In this document: one piece after another, positions 1-8,532 of the stretch
How the letters are laid out: each line of letters begins with the position of its first letter
How positions within the stretch are numbered: position 1 is the stretch's first letter
Source of the DNA: JAAZMA01 sp036720245
GTDB taxonomy: Bacteria; Bacillota; Clostridia; Tissierellales; Tepidimicrobiaceae
Assembly (NCBI GenBank): GCA_036720245.1
Contig: DAIMNI010000026.1
Coordinates: 1-27,723, forward strand
DNA: 27,723 bases
Direction: 5' to 3'
Position numbers and translations under genes: made by a program
Notes under the pieces: generated by a model
Database searches by the model: none
What the model saw: the letters and a program-made list of their open reading frames with translations, nothing else
Told to the model about the DNA's origin: nothing

Positions 1-109
1 CTATTTTAACAAAATCAATATTATCAAGGTTAAGCAAATAAGTACAATTAAAAAATCTTATATAATTATGTTTATTATAGATTCTTTTTATACTTCTAGA
101 AGTTAAAAA

Positions 110-146
110 AAGAAGCCTTAAACTATTTTAGTTTAGAGCTTCTTTT
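110..146. terminator. Bidirectional terminator-like hairpin
   Basis: Arms AAGAAGC and TAAACTA (110-125) pair with TAGTTTA and GCTTCTT (129-144), with one 2-nt internal mismatch and a 3-nt loop. An A-run lies on the left and T-rich sequence on the right, so it could stop transcription from either side. It probably closes a transcript outside the left edge and/or the prd operon reading leftwards. Confidence 0.6.
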
Positions 147-365
147 CCTTGTATTTCCCAATAAAAAAATCATACTATAGAATAACAGTAACTTTTGAAA
201 AATTAAATACCACAAGAATAAAAAATATAGACAAAATGATATTGATTAAATATTTCCCTTTATTATGTTTTTGTATATTATATCATAATTTATGGAAAAT
301 CTCAGGAGTTAATTGCTAAGTCCTTTCAAAAATCTGTATTAAAATTGGTGCTGGGCACGAACATT

Positions 366-396
366 TGGGACATTGAGAACCGTCCCTGCTGTCCCA
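366..396. repeat. GGGAC-type hairpin repeat, copy 1
   Basis: The ends TGGGACA and TGTCCCA form a perfect 7-bp inverted repeat, with an inner GAGAACCGTCCC block. The element at 7061-7095 shares GGGACATTG and the inner GAGAACC/GGTTCTC-type block. It lies 9 nt past the stop of prdF, so it may also act as a terminator. I recall similar GGGACGGTTCTC hairpins dispersed through clostridial and other genomes, but could not check this. Confidence 0.6.
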
Positions 397-405
397 CCCC
401 TTGTT

Positions 406-1404
406 TTATTTCAACAAGAATCCATACTTTACTGGATCTTCTTCTCCTATTACCAAATTATTAAAGCCTGTAATATATGCTGAACCTGTCATTTCAGGTA
501 TTACGGCCTTAAAATCACCAACTTTAGTTTCTTCCAAAACCCTTCCTCTAAATTTAGTTCCAATAATACTTTCATATACAAAAGTTTCGTTAATACCTAA
601 TTCTCCTCTGGAATATAATGTAGCCATTTTTGCACTAGTACCAGTCCCACAAGGAGATCTGTCTGCTTGTCCTGAACCAAATACTACCACATTTTGATAA
701 TCTGCATCTTTGCTTTTCGGCTTTCCGTAAATTTCTATTAAATCTACAGTTCTAATATAAGGCTTGGTTGGATGCTGAACTTTAATCTCCCTATTGATAA
801 TTTCCCTTAATTTCATGGCTTTTTCAATTATTATATTGGTGTTTTCAGGCTTAATACTAAGCTTTAATTCACTATCTTTTATTATAGCAAAGAAAGAACC
901 ACCAAATGAAATGTCAAAGGTAACCATTCCAATGCCCGGGAATTCTACCTGTGCATCTTTTTTATACAAAAATGAAGGTACATTGACTATGGAAACCTCC
1001 TTGGCTTTTCCATTTTCTACTTTTGCATTAGCCTTCACTAAACCAGCAGGGGTTTCTAATACTATATTGGTAACTGGCTCCGTTACTTTAACCATGCCAG
1101 TTTCTACTGCAATAGTTGCTGCACCAATACTGCCATGGCCACACATATTTAAATATCCACCACTATCCATAAATATTACGCCTAAATCTGCATCTGGCAC
1201 AGTGGGAGTAGTGATTATAGAGCCAAACATATCATTATGTCCCCTTGGCTCATACATTACAGCCGTTCTAATATAGTCCAAATTAGTTTCCAAATATCTT
1301 TTCTTATCCACCATAGTTTTTCCAAGTATAGGTGGCATGCCTCCTACTATAGTTCTATTAGGTTCCCCCATTGTATGAGAATCAATTGCGTGTAAATTCT
1401 GCAT
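406..1404 (-). CDS. prdF: Proline racemase (PrdF type)
   Basis: 332 residues, the usual length for proline racemase. It interconverts L- and D-proline in the cytoplasm with two active-site cysteines acting as acid and base. Both are visible: Cys88 in NMCGHGSIG and Cys252 in RSPCGTGTSA. The N-terminal ten residues MQNLHAIDSH resemble the typical family opening. The ATG follows a good ribosome site (AAAGGAGAGG). It is the last gene of the proline reductase operon, 14 nt after the prdB stop, and supplies D-proline to the reductase. Other racemase-superfamily members (4-hydroxyproline epimerase, trans-3-hydroxyproline dehydratase) share the fold, but the two-cysteine signature and the operon position favour proline racemase. 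Confidence 0.93.
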   Translation of the reverse strand: MQNLHAIDSHTMGEPNRTIVGGMPPILGKTMVDKKRYLETNLDYIRTAVMYEPRGHNDMFGSIITTPTVPDADLGVIFMDSGGYLNMCGHGSIGAATIAVETGMVKVTEPVTNIVLETPAGLVKANAKVENGKAKEVSIVNVPSFLYKKDAQVEFPGIGMVTFDISFGGSFFAIIKDSELKLSIKPENTNIIIEKAMKLREIINREIKVQHPTKPYIRTVDLIEIYGKPKSKDADYQNVVVFGSGQADRSPCGTGTSAKMATLYSRGELGINETFVYESIIGTKFRGRVLEETKVGDFKAVIPEMTGSAYITGFNNLVIGEEDPVKYGFLLK

Positions 1405-1418
1405 AGCTAACCTCTCCT

Positions 1419-2135
1419 TTATACTCTTGCTATATATTCATATGGAAGTTGAACTATTTTCCCTGCTGTATCAATTTCCACTAATTTAAGTAATGTATCT
1501 CTACAAATATTGTATTGCATTTCCACATCATTAGGTGCTCCCGCATTTGCACCCATGGGTACTAGAGGGGCAACTGCCCTAGGGGTACCACTTTGTCTTA
1601 CTACTGGAGGAAGAGCAGCTATTATTATTGTAGGTATACCTGCTCCCTCAATCGCTCTCTGCACAATCACGGCAGAGCGGTGACAAGTCCCTCACCCTGC
1701 TGTCATAATTACTGCATCTACATTTTCATCCTTCAAAACCTTCGCAATTTCAGGTCCAGTTTCATTTTTAAACTTTTCCTGATTTCCACCTCCCCCCATA
1801 AACCCAATATGGATAGGAGCTATTGCCTTTATAAAACCATCCCTTGCAAGTTCATGTATTCTATCTATGGGAAACATACAATTTATATCTTTATTTACAT
1901 CTCCATTATCATATCCACCGTGGGATACCATTAATTCACTAGATGGAGTAGTATCCTCTATTTTCCTAAATGTAAAATCTCCAGAAAGATTAAATCTTTT
2001 ATCTGTCTTTTTATGAACGCCAGCTGCCGTAACCAATGCAATAGTCATATCCTTTAATTCTTTAGTTACAGGAGTAAATACTGGCTGAGGTGTAATTGGT
2101 ACAAATATTTCAGACTGTAATCCTTTTACTACCAT
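1419..2135 (-). CDS. prdB: D-proline reductase selenoprotein subunit PrdB, UGA at 1692-1694 read as Sec
   Basis: Read through the in-frame UGA at 1692-1694 this is a 238-residue protein, matching the 26-kDa selenocysteine subunit of D-proline reductase. The recoded site reads AG-U-GTCHRSA, a U-x-x-C redox motif; Sec is residue 148. The frame stays open and conserved-looking on both sides, so the UGA is not a simple termination. A strong hairpin at 1653-1679 begins 12 nt after the UGA. The start ATG sits behind AAGGAGGT, 2 nt after the upstream small gene ends. With PrdA it reduces D-proline to 5-aminovalerate; the selenolate attacks the substrate bound to the PrdA pyruvoyl group (family knowledge). 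Automated callers will tend to split it into two hypothetical genes. Confidence 0.95.
1653..1679 (-). promoter_or_regulatory. SECIS-like hairpin of prdB
   Basis: On the coding strand, arms CGCTCTGC and GCAGAGAGCG pair with a single bulge around a 9-nt loop (CGTGATTGT). The stem starts exactly 12 nt after the UGA at 1692-1694. This is the placement expected for a bacterial SECIS, which lies inside the coding region just past the UGA and binds SelB. Confidence 0.7.
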
Positions 2136-2137
2136 TT

Positions 2138-2383
2138 CTATACCTCCTTGTCTTTTCTGTCTAGATTATTTAAGTATTTATTATTTGGTACTGAACTTAA
2201 AACTTCCACATAACTCATATTAAGGCAAACTTCTTGCCCTAATTTCAATGGATAATCCGTAATTAGCATTCGCATTGGAATTTTTAAAAATCCCATTCTA
2301 CCTTTAAAATCTATACCTACAGCACCATCAGATATTTCTACAATGATGCCCTCCATATATCTCGCTTCATCAATATATTTCAT
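2138..2383 (-). CDS. Small proline-reductase-cluster protein (CBO2463/CBO2479-like)
   Basis: About 81 residues. I chose the ATG at 2383 because it has TAGGTG about 7 nt upstream; a GTG two codons earlier (2389) is the other option. No membrane segment, signal peptide or catalytic motif is visible. Small conserved proteins of unknown function sit between prdA and prdB in other clostridial clusters, and I recall a 'CBO2463/CBO2479 domain' family there. The tight spacing (15 nt after prdA, 2 nt before prdB) supports a role tied to the reductase, such as assembly. Function is unknown and the family assignment is from memory. Confidence 0.7.
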   Translation of the reverse strand: MKYIDEARYMEGIIVEISDGAVGIDFKGRMGFLKIPMRMLITDYPLKLGQEVCLNMSYVEVLSSVPNNKYLNNLDRKDKEV

Positions 2384-2398
2384 ATTCACACCTAATTC

Positions 2399-4351
2399 TT
2401 AACTATATTTTTTCATTGCATCTTCTATTAATTGCAAATTGTTTTCCTTTATCTTCGGATCCCATTTTCTCTCTGGTGCTAATACTTCCTCCCCAGCCAT
2501 TGCAGCCTTTAACATAGCTAATATTCTAATTCCATCATCCTTAGTTAATGTATTACATCCAAGTACTTCGTTTTCAATTCCGCCCTCAGTTTTATTTAAA
2601 TCTACCATGTGGGTCATATACTCATTGCCAACTACCAATGCACCTTGTACTGCACAGAAAGACGCACCTACTACTGATACTCCCCTCATACCTATTTGTT
2701 CAATATGACTTGCAAAATCAATATGATTATTTCCAAAACCTTCAGTAGTAACAACTGCCCCATCTACATCCATAGCCTCAACTGTCATACCAACTCTTTT
2801 AGATACATAGAATTTTTCCGAATTAATCTGTGGACTACCTACTAATATAATTCCACATAAATCTATATCTTCATCCTTTAAAGCTTCTATTATAAGAGGT
2901 TCTCTAAAATAATGTCTTGAACATTCCTTGCTAGCAGGTCCAATACAAGTAAGTGCATGTATAGCCCCATCTAGTATTTCAAGAGGCGAACAAACTACTG
3001 GCACATTTCCAAGGTCTACATTAGGCTTTGCCCCTAATACTCCAATTGGTTCCATTGGCAGTATTAAATTATCATGCATAGCACCTTGACCCATGATTTC
3101 TTTAACAATTACAACTTTTTTCTTATTAGGCCTTCTATAATGAATAAATTCCTCTTCTGAAACTACTAAAGAATCATCTAATTTCTTCAAAGCCTCTCTA
3201 ATTTCCTGTGTAATAAAATCTGTAGCCTTGTGAGCCGCCAAAGGTCCTGGCCTTTCCATATTTGTATGTGCCTTAATTGTAACTTCCGTTTTAATAAATA
3301 TCTCACCTTTTTCAGGAGCACCTGGTCTTCCCCACATTATATTTTCTTCCAATATACCTTCTGAAGAACCAAATTCACCAATTTGAACTCCATTTTCGTC
3401 AGTCCCTGTAACCATCATAATTACTCCATCTAATACTCTGGTATTTCCACTACCTAATTTACTATCTTCTTCTTTTGTAGCTATAGCTTGTACATCCATT
3501 ATAGTTTCTGAATAAGTATTATATTTATCTGGAGTAATGATTTCTATATCTATTTTCTTAACTAATTCATCTACCTTTATAGCATTTTCTGTAATATTTT
3601 TCCTAATATAAAGGGTGGTACCCTCAATCTTGGTTTCTTCTCCAAATTTAACTTCATCTATTTTAAAATACTTTTTAGTAAGTTTTCTAATTTCTTTAGG
3701 TTGAACTTCCTTTGTAGCTGTAGGGGTGCTAGTCTCTTGAATGACTTTTGGCATCTGAAGTGCAGAGTACCCTCCTAATGGAATCTCTATATCTATATCC
3801 TTGCCTTCTCCAATTTTTATTTTTAATACACCAGGATTATTTCCTCCACTTAGATTAGGTGCTAAATCTTCTTTCATTTCAAATCCTTCTAACATGTCCC
3901 CTTTAATTGGTGTAAGGGCTGGTACATCTTGATTAAGTTTTTTACCAATAACATCATTTCGGCTTAATACTTTCTCATCAAGTTTAATAAGAAGTGAATC
4001 CTCAAGTTTTTCAAAATTCATTGGATTTTCTAAATCATCTACTTCTATTATATCTCCAGCCTTCATATTATTTTTGAAAACTGCCTTTTCATTAGCTTGG
4101 GAAAGTCCCTCTAATATATCAGGTGTTAAAGGAGTTAATGAATCTACAGTTTTTAGAATCTTAGCCCCAATAGCCTGACCAATTTTTGCACAATTTTTTG
4201 GTATTGAAACCAATCCAGAATCCTCTAAATCAGGAAATATGCTTGGATCTTCAAGGTGTTCTGCCTCTATTATAGTCCCTTGTTTTGTTCTACAACATAC
4301 AATAGCAAATTCATCTTTAAGTTTTTGTGCTTGCTCACTGCTTATTGACAT
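2399..4351 (-). CDS. prdA: D-proline reductase proprotein PrdA (pyruvoyl precursor)
   Basis: 650 residues. PrdA is made as a proprotein that cleaves itself at a Thr-Cys bond; the cysteine becomes the pyruvoyl group that holds D-proline. The expected site is visible as ALTCIGPASKEC, with Cys469. Cleavage there gives an N-terminal piece of about 468 residues and a C-terminal pyruvoyl subunit of about 182 residues, in line with the known 45- and 23-kDa subunits. Two similar segments near the N-terminus (around 15-85 and 85-160) look like an internal duplication. The ATG at 4351 follows AAGGAGG. It lies between prdC and the small gene in one tightly spaced minus-strand operon. Confidence 0.95.
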   Translation of the reverse strand: MSISSEQAQKLKDEFAIVCCRTKQGTIIEAEHLEDPSIFPDLEDSGLVSIPKNCAKIGQAIGAKILKTVDSLTPLTPDILEGLSQANEKAVFKNNMKAGDIIEVDDLENPMNFEKLEDSLLIKLDEKVLSRNDVIGKKLNQDVPALTPIKGDMLEGFEMKEDLAPNLSGGNNPGVLKIKIGEGKDIDIEIPLGGYSALQMPKVIQETSTPTATKEVQPKEIRKLTKKYFKIDEVKFGEETKIEGTTLYIRKNITENAIKVDELVKKIDIEIITPDKYNTYSETIMDVQAIATKEEDSKLGSGNTRVLDGVIMMVTGTDENGVQIGEFGSSEGILEENIMWGRPGAPEKGEIFIKTEVTIKAHTNMERPGPLAAHKATDFITQEIREALKKLDDSLVVSEEEFIHYRRPNKKKVVIVKEIMGQGAMHDNLILPMEPIGVLGAKPNVDLGNVPVVCSPLEILDGAIHALTCIGPASKECSRHYFREPLIIEALKDEDIDLCGIILVGSPQINSEKFYVSKRVGMTVEAMDVDGAVVTTEGFGNNHIDFASHIEQIGMRGVSVVGASFCAVQGALVVGNEYMTHMVDLNKTEGGIENEVLGCNTLTKDDGIRILAMLKAAMAGEEVLAPERKWDPKIKENNLQLIEDAMKKYS

Positions 4352-4373
4352 ATTTCAAGCCTCCTTAGCAAAA

Positions 4374-5672
4374 TTATTCTTCCATTGGAAGTCTTCTACT
4401 TAATTCATGATCTACAGTTCTAAATATATGATCCGTATGATGATATACGGGCATTCCCATATTAGGTGCACAACACATTACTGTGTTTGTACAATCATTA
4501 CAATTAGATATTAAAATTCTTTCAGCTCCACTTTTCTTAAGTGCCATTACTGCCTGAACTTGTCCAGGACAATTCCCTGGTGTTAAGCATTTGTTTGTCC
4601 CTTTTATATTTACAAGATTTTTACAATTGCTTACTCCTACAACCTTTGAACCCATTTTGCTAGCTATATCCCTAAGCCTTATTTCATCGGCACCACAGGC
4701 ACATACTAATAATCCTATTGGCCCATTAAATTCTGGCAAAGAAATAGTAACTATTATGCCACCAGAAGTCTTTGTAACTACTGAATTACCAATATCACAA
4801 GCCTTCCCTGTATATGGCCCACCAATTACTATCTCCCCAAATTCCCCAGAAATGCCTCCACATCTATTTATAAGATTAGCTATTGAAGTTCCTATGGGAA
4901 TTTGAAAAAACACATTGGACTCTTTCCCATTTTTCAATTTACCAGCTACTGTAATATCCTTATCTATTACAGGCTTTAAATCTTCTACAGCCCTCGTTAA
5001 ATTTGCCAAAGTTTCACAATTTATAACTACAGAATTAGCTTCAATAGGTAGTTCATCGGGGCCCAGCCATTTGCCAAAAATCTCATGTATTAGTGCCCTT
5101 TCTTCTCCCATTGGGTAGATATCCCTTAATTCTTTTATTTCAATATCCTTAGCCCCGTTAATCACACTTTTTAATGCAATAATGGCCTTTTGGTTTTTAG
5201 ATTTTATAGCTATGTATCCCTTTGGAGCCTTAGTAGCCTCCATTGCATATCTTAGACCCTTTATGACTATATTAGGATTTTCTTCTATAAACTTTATATT
5301 GTGATTCAAAATCGGTTCACATTCTACACAATTTGCAATTACATAGCCATCTGGAATTTCTGATTTAAGTTTTATATAGGTGGGAAATCCTGCTCCACCA
5401 GCACCTACTATTCCCGCCTCATAAGCAGTCTCCGCTATGGAATCACATTTCTTTATTTTTATATAATCCTCACTATTTGTAAGTTCTCCCTCAATTTCAA
5501 TTACATCTTCATTTATATTTATTACTTCTCCCGTTACACTGGAATAAATTTTAGCCCCAAGGCCATTTGTTTCTCCAATGCATTGCCCTCTTAGCACCTT
5601 ATCTCCTACATTTACTACAGGAGTACAAGGTTTTCCTATATGCTGTTTTAAAGGAAATGAATACCTCGCCAT
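4374..5672 (-). CDS. prdC: Proline reductase electron-transfer protein PrdC (RnfC-like), Cys form
   Basis: About 432 residues from the ATG at 5672, which has AGGAGGG about 5 nt upstream; the frame runs open to 5711 but those extra codons lack a ribosome site. The RnfC-like features are the N-terminal opening ARYSFPLKQHIGKPC, a glycine-rich GIVGAGGAGFPTYIK nucleotide-binding loop, and a C-terminal cysteine-rich segment with VCACGADE, CLTPGNCPGQ, CNDC and MCCAPNMG. PrdC is thought to pass electrons from NADH/Rnf to the reductase. In some clostridia PrdC is a selenoprotein; here no in-frame UGA interrupts the gene, so it is a cysteine form. It is the first gene of the prd operon. Confidence 0.9.
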   Translation of the reverse strand: MARYSFPLKQHIGKPCTPVVNVGDKVLRGQCIGETNGLGAKIYSSVTGEVININEDVIEIEGELTNSEDYIKIKKCDSIAETAYEAGIVGAGGAGFPTYIKLKSEIPDGYVIANCVECEPILNHNIKFIEENPNIVIKGLRYAMEATKAPKGYIAIKSKNQKAIIALKSVINGAKDIEIKELRDIYPMGEERALIHEIFGKWLGPDELPIEANSVVINCETLANLTRAVEDLKPVIDKDITVAGKLKNGKESNVFFQIPIGTSIANLINRCGGISGEFGEIVIGGPYTGKACDIGNSVVTKTSGGIIVTISLPEFNGPIGLLVCACGADEIRLRDIASKMGSKVVGVSNCKNLVNIKGTNKCLTPGNCPGQVQAVMALKKSGAERILISNCNDCTNTVMCCAPNMGMPVYHHTDHIFRTVDHELSRRLPMEE

Positions 5673-5711
5673 AATTTCCCTCCTAATTGTTATTATTTTA
5701 ACTATCCCCAC

Positions 5712-5823
5712 AATATTCTATCATATTTTACATTTTTCTGCACTATTTTTAAAATTAGTTTGATAAGTTTTAGATAAAGAGTTAAAATGTAAATGAAATA
5801 TTGAAATATAGAAGGGGGAATAT
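5712..5823. promoter_or_regulatory. Divergent intergenic region prdC / amidohydrolase, with plus-strand promoter at 5760-5788
   Basis: On the plus strand TTGATA (5760-5765), a 17-nt spacer and TAAAAT (5783-5788) form a good sigma-70 promoter for the amidohydrolase. On the minus strand I see only a weak TAGAAT -10 for prdC and no clear sigma-54 box. PrdR-type control of prd genes in Clostridioides uses sigma-54, so this operon may be regulated differently. Confidence 0.55.
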
Positions 5824-7062
5824 GTGGTGAAAACAATATTTACAGGTGGATTATTAATTGATGGGAATGGAAATGCCATTGAGAATTCTATGGTGATTGT
5901 AGAAGATAAAAAAATTAAATATGCAGGTCCCAATAAGGATATGGAACTTGATGGTGAAGTAATTGACATCACTGGCAAAACTATAATGCCTGGCTTAATT
6001 GATACTCATCTTCATTTTAGTGGCAATCTAAGCGATGATGATACAGAATGGGTATTAGAACCAGTTATTCAAAAAACCATAGTAGCAGTAGCCCAAGCAA
6101 GGGAATCTTTAGAGCACGGATTGACAACAGTTGGGGAGATTTCCCGTTCAGGTATACATATTAGGAATATGATTGAAGAAGGTGTTATTCCAGGACCTAG
6201 AGTTATATCTGCTGGATTAGGATTTTGTAGAACTGCAGGCCATGGAGATTCCCATAAACTACCTTTAGAATATAATGATATGTCTCATCCTTGGGCTGAA
6301 AGAGTAGATGGTCCTTGGGAACTTAGACGTGCCATTAGAAGAAGACTTAGAGAAAATCCCGATGCAATTAAAATCTGGTCTACAGGTGGAGGAATATGGC
6401 GACATGATGCCAAAGCAGACCCCCATTATTCCATGGAAGAAATTCAAGCTGTAGTAGATGAATGTAATATGGTAAATTTACCTGTATGGTCCCATGCAGA
6501 AGGCTATGAAGGAGCCTTGAATTCCTGTAAAGCAGGAGTATCTGCAATTATTCATGGGCAAGAATTAAATGAAGAATGTTTAGAAATTATGAAAGAAAAA
6601 GACATTACTTTCTGTCCTACTTTGCAATTTTTCTATGAATGGTTTACAGTTTATGAGCCTCCATATAGGCCTATACACGATAAATACCCTGGAAATACCA
6701 CTGCAGAAAAGGAATTAAATCGTATAACCCACAATCTTCAAAATGCAAATAAAAAAGGTATTCGAATTACAGTAGGTTCGGATTCTTTCTGTAGCAGTCT
6801 AACACCCTATGGAAAATATGCCATAACAGAAATGTATGCCTTAAATAAAGCTGGTTTATCAGAAATGGAAGTAATAATGGCTGCAACTAAAAATGGTGCA
6901 GAAATGCTAAAAGTAGATAATATTACTGGTACATTAGAGGAAGGCAAATTTGCCGATTTAATAGTTTTAGAAGACAATCCTCTTTTAGATATTCACAATA
7001 TATCTGTAGAGAAAATGAAAGTGATTATAAAAGAAGGAGAATTTGTAAAGAATAGTTTATAA
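5824..7062 (+). CDS. Metal-dependent amidohydrolase (imidazolonepropionase / Xaa-Pro dipeptidase-like)
   Basis: 412 residues starting at GTG behind GAAGGGGGAA; the next codon is also GTG and could be the true start. The amidohydrolase metal ligands are visible in order: His62 and His64 (LIDTHLHF), Lys183 as probable carboxylated lysine (AIKIWSTGGG), His224 (WSHAEGY), His244 (IIHGQE) and Asp320 (VGSDSF). The C-terminus returns to the small beta-sandwich (GTLEEGKFADLIVLEDN). This subgroup includes carboxypeptidases that release C-terminal amino acids, including proline, from dipeptides or N-acyl amino acids. Its position beside the prd operon suggests release of proline or hydroxyproline from peptides, but that is inference and the substrate cannot be read from sequence. 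Confidence 0.85.
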   Translation: MVKTIFTGGLLIDGNGNAIENSMVIVEDKKIKYAGPNKDMELDGEVIDITGKTIMPGLIDTHLHFSGNLSDDDTEWVLEPVIQKTIVAVAQARESLEHGLTTVGEISRSGIHIRNMIEEGVIPGPRVISAGLGFCRTAGHGDSHKLPLEYNDMSHPWAERVDGPWELRRAIRRRLRENPDAIKIWSTGGGIWRHDAKADPHYSMEEIQAVVDECNMVNLPVWSHAEGYEGALNSCKAGVSAIIHGQELNEECLEIMKEKDITFCPTLQFFYEWFTVYEPPYRPIHDKYPGNTTAEKELNRITHNLQNANKKGIRITVGSDSFCSSLTPYGKYAITEMYALNKAGLSEMEVIMAATKNGAEMLKVDNITGTLEEGKFADLIVLEDNPLLDIHNISVEKMKVIIKEGEFVKNSL

Positions 7063-7095
7063 TGGGACATTGGGGACGGTTCTCCCCGTCCCATT
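7061..7095. terminator. GGGAC-type hairpin repeat, copy 2, between convergent genes
   Basis: Outer arms AATGGGAC and GTCCCATT pair perfectly (8 bp), with a second inner stem made by GGGGA and TCCCC. It includes the stop codons of both convergent genes (amidohydrolase ending at 7062 and the MATE gene ending at 7094), so it should end both transcripts. It resembles the element at 366-396, and the two bracket the prd region. Confidence 0.65.
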
Positions 7096-8464
7096 ATTCT
7101 TTCTCCACTAATAATTCCCCACTATATATATCCTTAGATCTATATATTAAATAAGATGTTATTAGCCTTGTAGACATATCTATTCCAATAATTATCCATA
7201 ATGCTGTAATAGGTTTTTTGAAATAATAGGTCATTAATAGTGAAAATGGTACCCTAATGCCCCAAAGGCCTATGCCTGCTACAATCATGGGAACATTGGT
7301 ATAGCCAGCACCTCTTAAAGCACCGTTAATTACCCCTGCTATATTAAGGGGTAATTGGGCAAAACCCATTACAAATAAGTATCCAATTCCTATTTTTATA
7401 ACTTCGGCCTCATCAGTTAATATTCTCATAATACTTTCTGGGAAAAATATTAGTATTCCCGCAGTAAATATAGTTATAATTATAGTTCCAATCACCAATT
7501 GTCTTAAATATTCCTTAGCCAATTTTTTCTCTCCAGAGCCTAACATCTGGCCTACAAATGTGGTAGCTGCCACACCAAAACCTGCTGCTGGCATATAAGA
7601 AATAGACTCTGCCTGAAGTCCTAATTGATAGGCTGCAAAGGCCACTTCTCCATAGCTAAGAATTACCTTAGTAATGATTATAGCTGCCATTTGCCAAAAT
7701 ATAGATTCAAAAGCAGTGGGTAGTCCCACTTTGTATATAGAAACTACTTCATTTTTATCTAATTTTAATGAATTTGTGCCAGTAATAGAAGATAATATTC
7801 CACCCTGACTAAACAATACCCAAAGTCCTAGTAAAGCCGCAATAACCTGAGATAATACTGTAGAAATAGCTGCTCCCCTAAGTCCCATTGGTTTAAAACC
7901 GAAATGTCCAAATATTAGTGTATAGCTAAATCCTACATTTAAAATATTCATTATCAAAGCAATTTTCATAGGGGTTTTAGCATTTCCAGTACCTTGCAGT
8001 ACACCTGACACTATAAGAACTATAGTTAAAAATGGCAATCCCCAAGAAACTGTTTTTAAATGAATAGTTGCATTTTCTAAAAGCTCAGTCCTTGGATTAA
8101 AAACCTTTAAGAAAAATTCTGCCTTCCAAAATAACAGTTGTTGAAGAATAATAACCAAAATAAGAGAAGATATAATTGTTTGCATGGTTACTTTTCTCAT
8201 TTTCTCTCGATTTTCTGCCCCATAGGCCTGAGCCACAAAAACAGAAGCCCCTGTAGCAATTCCCTTAAAAAGTGCCCATACTATTTGGGTAATTCTATTA
8301 CTAAGGCCAAGAGAACCTATTGCGATGGTGCTAATTCTCCCTATCATAGCCATGGATACAAATCCTGCCATCATTTGAAGCAAGTTTTCTATAGTTATTG
8401 GTAAGATCATGGACAATATCTTTTTTCTAATTATTGCATTTTCTTTATCTTTTGTCATAGACAT
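7094..8464 (-). CDS. MATE family efflux transporter
   Basis: 456 residues, the normal MATE length, with about twelve hydrophobic membrane segments in two similar halves. The first helix region (KKILSMILPITIENLLQMM) and GRISTIAIGSLGLSNRI carry the typical N-terminal MATE pattern, and GAISTVLSQ-like and ALRGAGYTNVPM motifs occur in the expected places. It would export cationic drugs or metabolites using a Na+ or H+ gradient across the cytoplasmic membrane. Substrate cannot be predicted. Start is ATG 8464 or ATG 8458; the second has better spacing from GGGAGAA. It has its own promoter and is convergent with the amidohydrolase. Confidence 0.92.
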   Translation of the reverse strand: MSMTKDKENAIIRKKILSMILPITIENLLQMMAGFVSMAMIGRISTIAIGSLGLSNRITQIVWALFKGIATGASVFVAQAYGAENREKMRKVTMQTIISSLILVIILQQLLFWKAEFFLKVFNPRTELLENATIHLKTVSWGLPFLTIVLIVSGVLQGTGNAKTPMKIALIMNILNVGFSYTLIFGHFGFKPMGLRGAAISTVLSQVIAALLGLWVLFSQGGILSSITGTNSLKLDKNEVVSIYKVGLPTAFESIFWQMAAIIITKVILSYGEVAFAAYQLGLQAESISYMPAAGFGVAATTFVGQMLGSGEKKLAKEYLRQLVIGTIIITIFTAGILIFFPESIMRILTDEAEVIKIGIGYLFVMGFAQLPLNIAGVINGALRGAGYTNVPMIVAGIGLWGIRVPFSLLMTYYFKKPITALWIIIGIDMSTRLITSYLIYRSKDIYSGELLVEKE

Positions 8465-8490
8465 TTCTCCCTTTATATATTGCTAAAGTT

Positions 8491-8519
8491 ATTATAGTAT
8501 ATTAATGCCATATAAACAA
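8491..8519 (-). promoter_or_regulatory. Promoter of the MATE gene
   Basis: On the minus strand TTGTTT (8514-8519), a 17-nt spacer and TATAAT (8491-8496) form a good sigma-70 promoter about 27 nt before the MATE start. Confidence 0.6.
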
Positions 8520-8532
8520 TGCCTTATTTTAA

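Larger units (their letters stand above)
1..405. other. Intergenic region at left edge
   Basis: I see no convincing gene here. It holds the hairpin at 110-146, AT-rich sequence with no supported promoter, and the GGGAC-type hairpin repeat at 366-396 just downstream of prdF. Confidence 0.5.

Noticed and set aside
794..1276. Open frame of 160 codons on the plus strand opposite prdF
   Set aside because: It is antisense to a clear proline racemase, has no ribosome site and no recognisable motif.
1419..1694. prdB as two separate genes or as a pseudogene
   Set aside because: The conserved U-x-x-C site, the continued frame and the SECIS-like hairpin all support one selenoprotein.
5673..5823. Sigma-54 promoter for the prd operon
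   Set aside because: No GG-N10-GC element (TGGCAC-N5-TTGC type) was found on the minus strand between prdC and the amidohydrolase.
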